This document shows, in pieces, positions 33,108 through 43,560 of a stretch of DNA of 64,000 nucleotides. The stretch is taken from NCBI GenBank assembly GCA_963565915.1, contig OY751494.1, positions 62,001-126,000 on the forward strand, read 5' to 3'. A model generated the notes under the pieces. That model saw only the letters and a list, made by a program, of their open reading frames with translations, did no database searches and was not told the DNA's origin. Position numbers and translations under genes: made by a program. Origin of the DNA: Entoloma clypeatum. Its lineage: Eukaryota; Basidiomycota; Agaricomycetes; Agaricales; Entolomataceae. Numbering within the stretch: the stretch's first letter is position 1; every line of letters starts with the position of its first letter.

Positions 33108-33976
33108 ACATGGCAGAAGCTCCGGCTGTACAAACAATGGATACATCCAAGATCATCAAGGATCCTGGGATGTTCAAGGACAGATACACCTTTGACGAGT
33201 GGTGGAAAGCCACCAAACTATACATCAGGTTCCAAAAGAGCCTCACAGACGATCAGAAGATTCTTGCGGTGTTATCCCGCATGATGGAAGGGTCCGGCAG
33301 ACACTGGGCCAGTAACAAGTTAGACGCTCTTGCCGTTGACAACGAGAACATCACCTGGCTAGGTTTTTCCGATGATATCGCCACACGATTCTCCATTGCC
33401 AACAAGTCAGTCGCTGCCAAAGCGAGACTCGAAGTCCTGAAACAAGAGAAACGCACTGTTGATGAATTCTTGGATGAATTTGAAGAACTCTTGAAACTGT
33501 CAAACCTTGGTGAAGAAACTGGGAAATACATCCTAGGGAAGAACATCAACCGCAGAATCTCTGAACAAGTGGCCAGCGATGGCAAGACGTACACCGATTA
33601 CGCAAAGGAGATCCGAAACAAGGGACGACAGATGGAAGGACATGCACTGGTCATCCGAGGTGGCGGCGACATGCGCACTGGATCAGGTACCACTTATGGT
33701 GGTCAGGGCAAGGCCATGGAGATTGACAAAGCAGGAGTAGCCCATTGCTACAACTGTCAACGCTTCAGTCATCTGGCTAAAGACTGTAGCGCTCCAAAGA
33801 AGAAAGATGGTCGCAAGTGTTTCAACTGTGACCAAGAAGGCCATATCGCGCGCAACTGCCGCAAGCTGAAGAAGAACTCCGGAAGGATTAGGAAGGTGTC
33901 CAAGGAAGATGCCGAGAATGATGAAACCACAATCTTAGAAGCCGACGAGAAGGATTTTCCCGAAGGGTCCGATTAA
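32774..33976 (+). CDS. G1 gag polyprotein, two zinc knuckles
   Basis: This open frame encodes 400 aa. The capsid part (residues about 135-260: FKDRYTFDEWWKATKLYIRF, RHWASNKLDAL, KRTVDEFLDEFEELLKL) fits the Retrotrans_gag fold. Two CCHC knuckles follow at residues about 324-337 (CYNCQRFSHLAKDC) and 349-362 (CFNCDQEGHIARNC), for RNA packaging. The first knuckle lacks the usual Gly residues but keeps all metal ligands. It ends at 33976; the following protease frame is degraded. Confidence 0.85.
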   Translation: MSYSKQQIYTHFTTKEQQTKYNRWARNERLDPFSRPTDAQEQRFLRDLQRKYSERFATDSADESPDEFTFDSAQSDIEQTPRTGTHFQSLPVSRTPSSSQQPNSSSPPQTLNMAEAPAVQTMDTSKIIKDPGMFKDRYTFDEWWKATKLYIRFQKSLTDDQKILAVLSRMMEGSGRHWASNKLDALAVDNENITWLGFSDDIATRFSIANKSVAAKARLEVLKQEKRTVDEFLDEFEELLKLSNLGEETGKYILGKNINRRISEQVASDGKTYTDYAKEIRNKGRQMEGHALVIRGGGDMRTGSGTTYGGQGKAMEIDKAGVAHCYNCQRFSHLAKDCSAPKKKDGRKCFNCDQEGHIARNCRKLKKNSGRIRKVSKEDAENDETTILEADEKDFPEGSD

Positions 33977-34125
33977 ACGACGCTAAGTCGCGACCCTTAT
34001 CTATTAAACGGACTTGCTTGCCTTGTATGACTGCAGACAATAGAACCTATGTCATCCCTGCCAAGCGAGCCGCTGCGTCGACTAAGATTGTGAAGGGAGA
34101 TAAACCTCCGAAAAGATGAGAAATC

Positions 34126-36288
34126 AGGCTGTTAGCACAGCTCAAAACACAACGAGGACCAAAGGTTATCTGACCTGAGGTCGACAGCGGATGTGAACGC
34201 ACATGCATTCATCCCAGAATAGTACGCAAACAGAACCTCCCCATGCGAGGAATACCACCCATAGCAATTCTAAATGCAGATGGATCACCAAATCGGCAAC
34301 AGAAAGCAAGCCAACTTGCCGAAGTCAAACTGGATTTGGGAGCACATCAGGAAACCATGGAAGCAATGGTACTGGACATTGGGAGAATGGACACGCTCTT
34401 GGGACATGACTGGTTGGTGCACCACAACCCCACAATCAATTGGACAACCGGCGCAGTAACATTTAACCGGTGCCCAACAACATGTCGAACCAAACACTCG
34501 GATTTTAGCATTAACCTTAATGGTCGCAAACACTGGGTTCGCATGGTTGAGGTGCGCGACAAAGATGCACCCAAAAAGTCGGATCAGAAATGGAAGCCTG
34601 GAGACCCTATTTTGGAAGCTGTCACTCCCACACCACCTCCCACAACCAAACGACCCTCATATGTTGAACGATTTGCTCATCTTTTCGAGAAAGAGAACTT
34701 TGACAAGATCCCAAAGGAGAGGGAATGGGACCATGGTATTGAACTTACACCGGACACACCAAAGGAACTAGGAGGAAATACATATCCTATGACGCAAAAG
34801 GAACAAGAAGAATCGGACGCATTCATTGACGAGGGTCTAGCAACAGGAAAGATCCGCCCGTCCAAATCCCCTTATGCCTCCCCTTGCTTCTTCATCAACA
34901 AAAAGGATGGCTCCAAACGATTGGTACAAGATTACCGCATGGTCAACAAATTTACGGTCAAAGACAAATTCCCACTCCCACGCATCTCCGACCTCTTGGA
35001 CGTGCTGAAAGATGCAGTCTACTTCAATAAAATGGACATCATGTGGGGATACAACAACGTCCGGATTAAGGAAGGCGATGAATGGAAGGCCGCCTTCCTC
35101 ACCAGTCGAGGATTGTTCGAACTGTTGGTCATGTTTTTTGGTCTTTGCAACTCCCCAGGAACGTTCTCTCGAATGATGGCTAGTCTATTTCGGGACCAGA
35201 TCCGCCAACGTATCTGCGTGATCTACATGGATGACATCGTGGTTATTGGTAAAACCAAGGAAGAACTCGCGCGAAACACCAAAGAAATCCTACAGATCCT
35301 ATCGGACAATGATTTGTTCCTAAAGGAGAAGAAGTGTTTATGGGAAGTAACGGAATGTCCTATATTGGGATATGTGGTTGGTGAGGGACGTGTTGAGATG
35401 GAAACTGAGAAGGTGGATACAATTCGAAACTGGCGAGCACCCACATCAAAAAAGGAAGTTCAGAAGTTCCTTGGATTTGCTAACTTCTATCGGCGTTTTA
35501 TTGAAGGGTACTCAAACATCACGAAACCTCTCACCGCGCTCACAGGCGGTACGGCATTTACTTGGGGACCAACAGAGCAGCAAGCTTTTGAAGGTCTCAT
35601 ACGGGCAATCACATCGGCACCAGTCTTGGCATTACCAAAACCAGAGGGACAGTTCAGGGTTGAAACCGATGCATCGGGCTATGCAATTGGAGCAGTACTC
35701 TCTCAGAAGCAAGACGATAAATGGCACCCCATCGTGTTCTTGTCGCGGACCATGTCCGCGGCCGAACAGAATTACGAGATATATGACAAGGAACTCCTGG
35801 CGGTTGTGGAAGCATTAAAAGATTGGAGACACTACCTGCTCGAAGCCAGGGAACGTTTTGAAATCTTGACCGATCACAAGAACCTGGAATATTTCCGTCA
35901 TCCTCAGGACCTGAATCAACGACAGCGACACTGGAAAATGAAGTTACAAGACTATGACTTCGAATTACGGCATGTGCCCGGCAAGACCAATGCGAAAGCG
36001 GACATCCTGTCACGCTTACCCTGGTATGAAGTGGAACTCGAACCACAGGACAGTGACCAAATGCTCAAGGAGGGACTATTCTTGAAACGGTTGGAATCAG
36101 AAGATGTGGTACAAATGGAGATGTTCACGGAGGAACAATTCTTTGAAGGGGGTGAAACATCTGATTCCATCAAAATTGGAAACGTCACGACCATCGAAAA
36201 TCTGTGGATCGCACGCATCAAGGGTTCAAACCGCATGGAGACAGAAGTAGCCCAGGGTCTAAAGAAGAATCCTCGTTGGTATCAATAG
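34126..36288 (+). pseudogene. G1 pol part 1: protease remnant, reverse transcriptase, RNase H
   Basis: The protease region (34160-34240) reads EVDSGCERTCIHPRIV, a degraded retropepsin motif, behind a TGA near 34170. The long clean frame 34243-36288 covers the protease end (LLGHDWLVHHNPTINW), the RT (LVQDYRMVNKFTVKDKFPLP, MDIMWGYNNVRIKEGDEWKAAF, active-site YMDD near 35228) and RNase H (ETDASGYAIGAVLSQ, YDKELLAVVEALKDWRH, TDHKNLEYF). A TAG at 36286 separates it from the integrase frame. The RT and RNase H appear intact. Confidence 0.88.
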
Positions 36289-37446
36289 GAAAACGGCATC
36301 ACATATGCAGGCAAACGAGTCTATGTCCCGCCAGATCCACAATTACGACAAGAATTGATGTTTGAGTCACACGATGCACCAGTGGCTGGACATCCAGGAC
36401 AGTACCGGACACATGAACTCCTCACTTGCACCTATTGGTGGCCTACTATATTGCATGATGTGAAGAAGTACGTGAAGGGTTGCGACACTTGTCAATGCAA
36501 CAAGATCAACCGACAAAAGCGACATGCTCCGCTACATCCCCATGCAGCACCAAGTCACCCATGGGAAGACATAGGAATCGACGTCGTGGGACCGATACCA
36601 GAATCTGATGGAAAAAATGCAATTCTGGTCATCACAGATAGACATTCAAAGATGCTTCACCTTATTCCGACAACCGTGGAACTATCAGCTGAAGGATTAG
36701 CCAAGATCTATCGGGATCAGATATGGAAGCTTCATGGGATCCCCAAGAAGATCATCAGCGATAGGGGACCGCAGTTCGCCGCGAAGTTCATGGAGATACT
36801 CTGCCGCATGCTAGGGATCAAAAGGAACCTGTCCACCGCATACCACCCACAGACTGACGGACAGGCCAAGCGATTGCATCAGAAAACAGAAGCGTTCTTA
36901 CGAAACTTTGTCAACCATCTACAGGATGATTGGGCTGAATGGATCGCAATCGCAAAGTTCCAGTACAATGACAAAGAACATCAGGCAACGAAGCACACCC
37001 CATTCTACCTCAACTACGGTTTACATCCATGGAAGGGAGAGCTCGTGTTAGAAGATACTAATCCGGCTGCCAACGACTTCTTGAAAAAACTTAAACAGGC
37101 ACGAGAAGAAGCCAATGCCGCGCTGAAACAAGCACAGAATCAGATGAAGAAGACAGTTGACACACGGCGAAGTCCGTCTCGGGACTACCGCATCGGAGAC
37201 AAGGTGTGGCTGGAAGGGACTAACATCAGGACCGATCGCCCCTCAAAGAAACTTGATGCACTCCGACATGGACCATTCAAAGTCCTAGAGAAGAAAGGAG
37301 CTAGCGCGTACCTTCTTGATCTTCCGAAAACTTGGAAGATGATTCACCCTGTGTTTAACGAGACCCTGTTGTCACCATATGAAACTCCGAAGTACGCCAT
37401 CCAGAAAAAGAAACCAGCCCCTGATCCGATCATCGTCGAAGGATGA
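36289..37446 (+). pseudogene. G1 pol part 2: integrase with Glu-to-Lys change
   Basis: This open frame has the zinc-binding H2C2 region (HDAPVAGHPGQYRTHELL...CDTCQCNK) and the core with DVVGPIPE (Asp) and SDRGPQF (Asp). The motif after HPQTDGQ reads AKRLHQ where TERxNQ is expected, so the catalytic Glu is Lys. The GPF/Y-type region follows (GDKVWLEG, LRHGPFKVLEK). A TGA at 37444 ends the frame before the chromodomain. Copy a shares the Lys. Confidence 0.88.
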
Positions 37447-37623
37447 GAAGAGTACCATGTGTCTACGATCCTAGACTCTCGAAAGTTCCGTGGAAAGATC
37501 CAGTACCTCGTCCAGTGGGAAGGATATGGTCCAGAAGAGAACACATGGGAACCTCGAGCTAATGTTCAGAACGCTCAAGATTTGATCCGTGATTTCCATC
37601 GGCAGAATCTGTCCCGCCCATGA
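37447..37623 (+). pseudogene. G1 chromodomain
   Basis: Directly after the TGA the frame continues [23 protein letters not shown], then [13 protein letters not shown], ending at the stop after LSRP. The aromatic cage positions (Y, W, and the W of NTWEP) are present. In chromoviruses this domain tethers integrase to marked histones. Confidence 0.85.
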
Positions 37624-37681
37624 TAAAAGACAGCCTCGGAATCCATGACAAGTATCGACCTCATCAGTCAACCACAACCTT

Positions 37682-38545
37682 GTGCCTGATGGGGAACTGA
37701 AAGAATTTCTCTCTATCCAAATAAGGCAACGCGGGAAACGTATCTTCATCGATCAAGTACCTTACCTTGAGAAAATACTCGAACGAATGGGGATGAGCGA
37801 ATCTAACGCCACCCATACCCCACTTCCTACGGGCTACAAACCCATGATGTCCGAAGATGAACCCAATGCAGAACTTCGATCAAAGTACCAATCCGTCATC
37901 GGATCACTTCTATATCTGATGATTGGAACGAGGCCAGACATCTGTTTTGCCGTGATTAAAATGTCACAGTTTTCCGCAAATCCCACCAAGCGCCATTTAG
38001 AAGTGGCTAGGGACATTTGCAGGTATCTGAAGGCGACAAAAAATTACGCAATCATGTATGATGGCGACTCAGGGAAAGGAATCTATGCATTCACAGACTC
38101 CGACTGGGCATCAGATGAGAACACGAGGAGGTCTACCACTGGCTTCTTCATATCACTGGCATCTGGAGCAGTAACATGGGTATCATCGGCGCAAAAGACC
38201 ATCGCCCTCTCTTCCACAGAAGCAGAGTATATGGCGTTATCAGACTGCAGTCGCGCAGCAACATGGCTGAGAAGCATGCTTGCCGAACTTGGAATGCAGA
38301 TCGGATCAGTACCGATCTACGGAGATAACAACGGCTCCGTCTTTATCGCATCCAACCCTGTAACTGAGAAGCGATCCAAGCACATTGACGTGCGATTCCA
38401 CTTCGTCAGAGAAAAAGTCTCCGAAGGGATAATTACGGTCGAATTTATTGAAGGAGTGAACAACCCTGCAGACCTTTTAACTAAAAATCTGGGGAAAATC
38501 CTCTTTTCTAAGTTTATCCCGTACTTTGGATTGATAAAAAACTAG
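37682..38545 (+). pseudogene. Copia RT end and RNase H fragment
   Basis: A 287-codon frame starts within RT (DGELKEFLSIQ) and runs through RNase H (TDSDWASDEN, STEAEYMALSD, NPADLLTKNLG) to the natural end. It is almost identical to 9002-9890 on the minus strand. The RT active site is missing. Confidence 0.88.
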
Positions 38546-38620
38546 GCGAAACAAAGTACCTATATATATATGTGGGAAAAAATAAGATGTATTTAGAAGT
38601 ATGTACTAAATATGGGGGGG

Positions 38621-38912
38621 TGTTGAAACTTTTCCCATCACGTAGATTAGATTAGATTAGATTACATCACATGACCTTTACATATCTTCATTACATACTT
38701 GTTTGGTTGGTACAAACAGTAGTACGGTATATAAGACCAGGAAACTGTCAATATCAATAAGTTGTCTCTTGACTCTTAACCAGCTCCATCGCTCTCACCA
38801 GCCTTACCCCCCTCCAAACCATGTAAGTGACTATAGCGGTATCGTAGAGTACTTCCACTGTAGCCGTGTTGCTCAGTACACCTGTGGCTAGCGCCCAGGT
38901 GGAACTTCAACA
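38621..38912 (+). repeat. Copia 3' LTR
   Basis: It runs from TGTTGAAACT to ACTTCAACA, with the AGATT tandem run (38644-38664) that corresponds to the TCTAA run in the other copies. Confidence 0.9.
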
Positions 38913-39240
38913 GCCTTCCCAATCTCCTGACATGAATCCAATCGAACACCTCTGGGAACATCTCAAATGCTGTCTGAAACAATATCCAACACCACCAAAA
39001 GGAGTACATGAGTTGTGGGATAGATTGGCTGAGGAGTGGGGTGAAATTTCACCAGAGGTATGCCAAAACCTAATAGAAAGTATGTCCAGGCAGATACAAG
39101 CAGTTATAAAGGCAAAAGGTGGTCATACAAAGTACTAGATAGTAAAATAATAGAGGATCAAAAAACTGCCCCAATGAGTGACCATTTTGTTTGGGTTATA
39201 GCACAATGGGTCTTGATCCGAATTATGTGACCCAGGGTCC
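38913..39240 (+). pseudogene. Tc1 transposase C-terminal remnant
   Basis: It begins abruptly after the Copia LTR with QPSQSPDMNPIEHLWEHLK (the Glu of the DDE triad) and runs to GGHTKY at 39138. A decayed inner inverted-repeat word (ATCAAAAAACTGCCCCAATG) follows at 39153-39174. It belongs to the same subfamily as 7310-8911. Confidence 0.85.
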
Positions 39241-39629
39241 GTTCGAAAGCCACAATGTCATAGTAGTTTACATAACTGCCCTTACACCGACCCGTCCTCC
39301 GACCCTCCGAGTGTTGTGGTATGTCTATTATTTATATTACTATACTTTACGTTTCCTTTCGTTTTCATCTATCTTTCAACACCTCCGACCTCTGATGACC
39401 TCCGACCATACTCCATGTTGGAGTGCACATCAGAGCAATGATTTATACCACCACATGCACACTTCCGATTTACATATTCCATTCCCATCCCTACTCCCAA
39501 TCTTTGTCATATTTCAACATTCCTCTCCTTATTTCCAATTCTCGTTGTCTATATAGCTGCCTAGCTTGCAAGGAAATCCTCAGAACTTTCTCTTTGGATT
39601 TCCCTTGCAAGGTATGCCTCGTATTGTAC
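39241..39629. other. Unassigned spacer with CTCCGAC words
   Basis: No gene is visible. Scattered CCTCCGACC words resemble the G3 LTR region at 42160-42395 in opposite orientation, so it may be a diverged G3 LTR piece. A short inverted pair CTTGCAAGGAAATCC / GGATTTCCCTTGCAAG lies at 39566-39611. Confidence 0.35.
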
Positions 39630-40330
39630 TGTTATGATTCACTTTTTCACTTTATCTTATCTTATCTCAATCTTATCTTATCTACATCATGTCGTACATG
39701 AGGACATCTTATCATTACAACGCAGCAGGATGCAAAGGATCCAGATTCGCGTAGCATGATGCTGCCTCAACGCAGCCTCATGGTATTTACATATATAAGT
39801 AGGGTACTTTCACTTGTATTCAATAGCTTGTTCTCTTGAGATTCCCACTGGGTCTCTTGGCAATGCAGTCCCTTCCTCATCTTTCCACGTTCCATCTTCT
39901 AAGTTCCTAAGTTTGGGCTCGCGACATTGTTTGACTTAGCGTCGCCTCAACAGAAGAACAAGCTCTCATCACTGCCCGCCCAAACATTGACAATCCTTTC
40001 CAAGTTTCTGTCAAGCACTTTCACTTTTTGAAACCCATCCATTTCAACCTCGCCGTTTCGTGCTTTTTCATCAAAAGTACACATCTATATGCAAACCCTA
40101 GCATTAAGGGAGACCTCCCGGACTTCAGGAATAAGAAGAGAAATGCTCGATGCACCCACTATAACTAGTGTTGCCGTTCGAGACACATAGGAAAACATTG
40201 AGCCCGTCCCATGTTGAGGTGACCAAAGGCCGACACATCTAACCTTCGGGGAAGTTGCTGGCATGTGTGACAGTTTGGAAGAGAAGACCATACATGTCTA
40301 GTTCACAACAGGTGTTACAAGCCCCATGTT
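39630..40330 (+). mobile_element. Truncated G2 copy: 5' LTR and leader
   Basis: The LTR 39630-39952 (TGTTATGATT to CGCCTCAACA) is followed by the same leader as 20700-21042 in reverse. It breaks off before gag at about 40330. There is no 3' LTR. Confidence 0.85.
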
Positions 40331-40531
40331 AAGAACTGATTGACAAAAACATCGGAGCTACGTCAGACTCAAGTTGTGTGTTGCGCCCTCGCTAATACGT
40401 CGGTGTCCTTATTTTGGAGGATCAGAGGTCAGACTCAAGTTAAGAGTCGGAAAGAGGACGGGAGGTAAGATGTCGAATCTAAGTTGATATTCAAACTGAA
40501 GCTAATACATGATTCTACATAAGTTTAAATA
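40331..40531. other. Probable G3 LTR sequence left of a Tc1 insertion
   Basis: No gene is seen. A direct repeat CAGACTCAAGTT occurs at about 40360 and 40430. It continues across the Tc1 element into 42155-42395 and is likely part of the G3 3' LTR. Confidence 0.35.
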
Positions 40532-42154
40532 CAGTGCCTCACAAAACCGATCCAACGCCTGCCGCCTCTTGAATACCTTCAAGATAACTCTGCAAAGAAT
40601 ACCAATTGAATTAAACCTTTGGTATATAATTGAAAGCCCTACTTCAGGGCTTTCAGAATATAAAGGAATCATATGATTTAGATCAGAATCCATGGAGATA
40701 TGATTAAATTAAATCAGCAACTAATTGAATCAGTTTTGTGAGTACCTATGGCAATCATCAGAATCAAATGCTTCACTGGTTGTATGGTAACCAGTTGTCA
40801 TGACTTACTGATGGAACTTGAATAGAACCCTGATGGGTTGTCAAGGAAAGTTGTATAAGAAGAATCCAACCTCAACAGCCTCCATAATTAATCATGCGCC
40901 CTATCTTCTCTTCCCACAAGGAAAACATTCTTTCTCTGGCCTCCAATGGTCACTCCACTCGTCATATTGCCTCTAACCTGGGTGTCAGCCAACCAACTGT
41001 CTCCAGAGTGCTTCAGAATCTTCTTCCTTATTGCAATCTCTCTTCTGGTGGTTGTCCATCCAAGCTTTCTCCCACCAACACACGAAACATACTTTCACAA
41101 ATCATCTCAGGGAGAGCCTCCAATGCTGTGCAGGCTACCAAACACATCAACACTGTCATCTCCAATCCTGTCTCCCCAGAAACTGTGAGAAGGGTTCTCA
41201 GAAAACATGAATTCAAGACTGTAACAAAGAAGAAAAGACCTTTTTTAAAGGCCATACATCGGAAGAGGCGGTTGGCATTTGCTATGAAGCACAGGGAATA
41301 GACAGTGGAGGACTGGAAGAGAGTCATTTGGTCATATGAGACCAAAATCAACAGGTTTGGGTCAGATGGCAAGGAATGGGTCTGGAAAAAGAAGGGTGAA
41401 AGGCTTATTGAAAGAGAGGTTCAGGGCACAGTCAAGTTTGGGGGAGGAAATATTATGGTTTGGGGTTGTATGGGTTGGGAAGGTGTGGGGAGACTTGCAG
41501 AGGTTGAGGGGAGGATGGATGCTGATCAGTATGTGTCCATTTTGGAGGACAATTTTCTGCCCAGCATGGAGGAGAGTGGAATCTCTGAAGAGGAGATCAT
41601 TTTTCAGCAGGACAATGACCCCAAGCACACCTCCAAGAAGGCCAAAAAATGGATGGACAGCAAGAATATTGCTCTGCTGGATTGGCCTGCACAGTCCCCA
41701 GACCTCAATCCTATTGAACACCTCTGGGTTCATATTAAAAGGAAGTTGAATGAATATCCAACACCACCCACCCAAGAGAGTCTGGGAGATTTGGGACAGA
41801 GCAGCAGAGGTGTGGAATAATATAGAGCCAGAAGTGTGTCAAAACCTGATAGAAAGTATGCCAAGAAGGGTAGAGGCAGTAATCAAAGCTAAGGGGGGTA
41901 ATACCAAGTACTAAAGTATAAAATACTGTATTTATTGTACATACTCACAAAACTGATTCAATGAGTCCCTGGAGTAATTTGATCATATATTGATCATCTT
42001 TTATGGGAATTACATAATTATTGCAGATTCAGAGAGTCCTGAAGCAGGGCTTTTAACTACGTACCAATACCTTCTTTTGATTGGCATTATTTGCAAAGTT
42101 ATTTTGAAGGTATTCACAAAGTAGCAAACATTGAATCAGTTTTGTGAGGCACTG
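40532..42154 (+). mobile_element. Second Tc1-family transposon (1623 bp)
   Basis: It begins CAGTGCCTCACAAAAC and ends with the complement GTTTTGTGAGGCACTG less one mismatch region inward, flanked by TA at 40530-40531 and 42155-42156. The inverted repeats extend about 160-200 bp. Their inner edges (40726-40746 and 41941-41962) carry inverted second copies of the AATCAGTTTTGTGAG word. It encodes one transposase. Confidence 0.92.
40894..41914 (+). pseudogene. Tc1 transposase (nonsense, frameshift, catalytic Asp lost)
   Basis: It starts MRPIFSSHKENILSLASNG with an HTH (HIASNLGVSQPTVSRVL). A TAG at 41299 interrupts before TVEDWKRV. The first catalytic Asp is Tyr (WSYETK instead of WSDETK). QQDNDPKHTS and PNPIEHLW-type motifs keep the other two acids. 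A further frameshift near 41775 diverts the C-terminus; the intact reading would end in GGNTKY at 41914. It is clearly inactive. Confidence 0.9.
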
Positions 42155-42289
42155 TACTATGTCGGAGGACATGTGGCTTCGTCGGAGTCGAATAACGAGT
42201 GGCTGTCGGAGATGCTTAACATGGTCGGATGTAAGTAATGTACGTAGTAACGAGATTCATAACAGTAAGTATGCATAATAAGTATTAGT

Positions 42290-42395
42290 CAAAATGTCGG
42301 AGGTGTCGGAGGTGTCGGGGATTGGTTGGAAATTGTCGGAGCTGATCGGAAATTGTCGGAGCTGATCGGAAATTGTCGGAGCTGATCGGAATGTA
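42290..42395. repeat. 21-bp tandem repeat, GTCGGAGCTGATCGGAAATT
   Basis: Three and a half copies of a GTCGGAGCTGATCGGAAATT-type unit (42325-42390) follow shorter GTCGGAGGT units. The block is at the start of what appears to be the G3 3' LTR (minus strand, beginning TGTTACATTCC at about 42395). Confidence 0.75.
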
Positions 42396-42567
42396 ACAGT
42401 ATTTCCCCCTTAGGGCTGAACCCATGAGGCCTAGGGACCTAGGTGGTCGGTGCGCGTGAACTGTGTCATGTGATGCCTGGGTTGAAAATACTGTCTGAGT
42501 GGTTCTTTCTTCTTGTTCCCCCCCATTATCTTTCCGCTTGAAAAAACTCTTCCGATAAATCCTCAAA

Positions 42568-43533
42568 ATGTCGGCAACTGATTTCCAGAAAGAATTGGAG
42601 GCGCTGCAGGCCAAACTCGCGGAGGTGGAGGCTAAGAAGCGAGTGGCAGAGGAGGAGGCTGCCAAGAAGGCTGAGGAGGAGCGGAGAGCGGAGGAAGACA
42701 GGGCTGTGGAGGCGGCGCGGGTAGCAGAGGAAACACGTCGGGCGTCGGAGCTGGCAGCTCAGAAGAGGGCCGATGAGGTGGCCGCTGCACAAGGCACGTC
42801 GGGCAAGGGGTCGGGGGAGCCGCAGGCGGAGAAGAAGAAGAGGGCGACGAAGAAGAGGAAGGTGGAGGAGGTGTCGGCAATGGTCGGAGAGGGGTCGGGA
42901 GTCGGGGTTGGGGTCGGCACTTGCGATAGGTGCATTGTGAAGGGTGTCGAGTGCGAATGCAATGAGTGAGTTCTTCTTTGGTTTGTTTTTTCTGTTTTAA
43001 CCTTTTGTTTTAGGAATAAGTCGTCCTGCAAGGGTTGTATCAAAGACAAGAAGAAGTGTGAGGTCGGAGTGTCGGAGGGAAAGTCAGAGGTGAAGAAAAC
43101 GGTGAAGGTGATTAAGGGGAAGAAAAAGGCGTCGGAGATGCCATTGGAGAGTGGGTCGGAGGACGCCGTCTTGGGTGTCCTCAAGATGATACTGGTAGAG
43201 ACAAGGCAGGTGAGGCGTCTGCTAACAGCAGTCAAAGGCTCGGTGAACATCGAGTATCAACCCAAGTCGCCGGAGGTGTCGGAGGAAGGGTCGGAGTCGG
43301 AGATGGATATGGCGGAGGAGACGCATGAGTTGAGACTGGAGAAGGGGGTCGTGAGAAGGATTAGGAAGGACATGGTGAATAGGAAAAGGTTGGAGTTGCC
43401 GGAGCTGTCGGACGATTCTGACATGTCAATTTTGGAGCCATCGGAGAAGGCAGAGTCAGAGAAGGAGGAGTCAGAGAAGGAGGAGTCGGACAAGGAGGAG
43501 GGTCCGTCAAACAAGAAACAATGTACTAAGTAG
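42568..43533 (+). CDS. Antisense Zn(II)2Cys6 coiled-coil protein in G3 (305 aa, one intron)
   Basis: Exon 1 is 42568-42965, exon 2 is 43014-43533, with a 48-nt intron (GTGAGT...TTTTAG). The join gives 918 nt in frame. Residues about 1-75 are an Ala/Glu/Arg coiled coil. A cluster CDRCIVKGVEC + CKGCIKDKKKC (residues about 120-150) has the C-x2-C-x6-C pair pattern of fungal Zn(II)2Cys6 DNA-binding domains, split by the intron. After it come basic KKK stretches, a conserved VLKMILVETRQVRRLLTAV helix and an acidic Ser/Glu/Lys tail. It runs against pol, between chromodomain and 3' LTR. The related piece at 23121-23645 shows that it travels with G3. Function is unknown; DNA binding is inferred. Confidence 0.85.
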
Positions 43534-43560
43534 ATAGAATAGTACTTGTTTTTTCTTGTT

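Larger units (their letters stand above)
31917..37670 (+). mobile_element. Gypsy element G1, copy b (5' LTR to chromodomain)
   Basis: It has a 402-bp 5' LTR, gag, pol and a chromodomain in one orientation. The 3' accessory ORF and 3' LTR seen in copies a and c are missing, because the sequence switches to a Copia fragment at about 37680. No flanking duplication can be recovered for this reason. Confidence 0.9.
37671..38912 (+). mobile_element. 5'-truncated Copia fragment with 3' LTR
   Basis: The same Copia family as 7023-14435, on the plus strand, is truncated inside RT. It comprises the RT end, RNase H, a G-run polypurine tract (38614-38620) and a complete 3' LTR (38621-38912). It abuts G1b on the left and a Tc1 transposase fragment on the right, with no duplication visible. 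Confidence 0.85.

Noticed and set aside
42325..42390. CRISPR-like array
   Set aside because: The copies are directly adjacent without unique spacers; it is a simple tandem repeat in an LTR of a fungal element.
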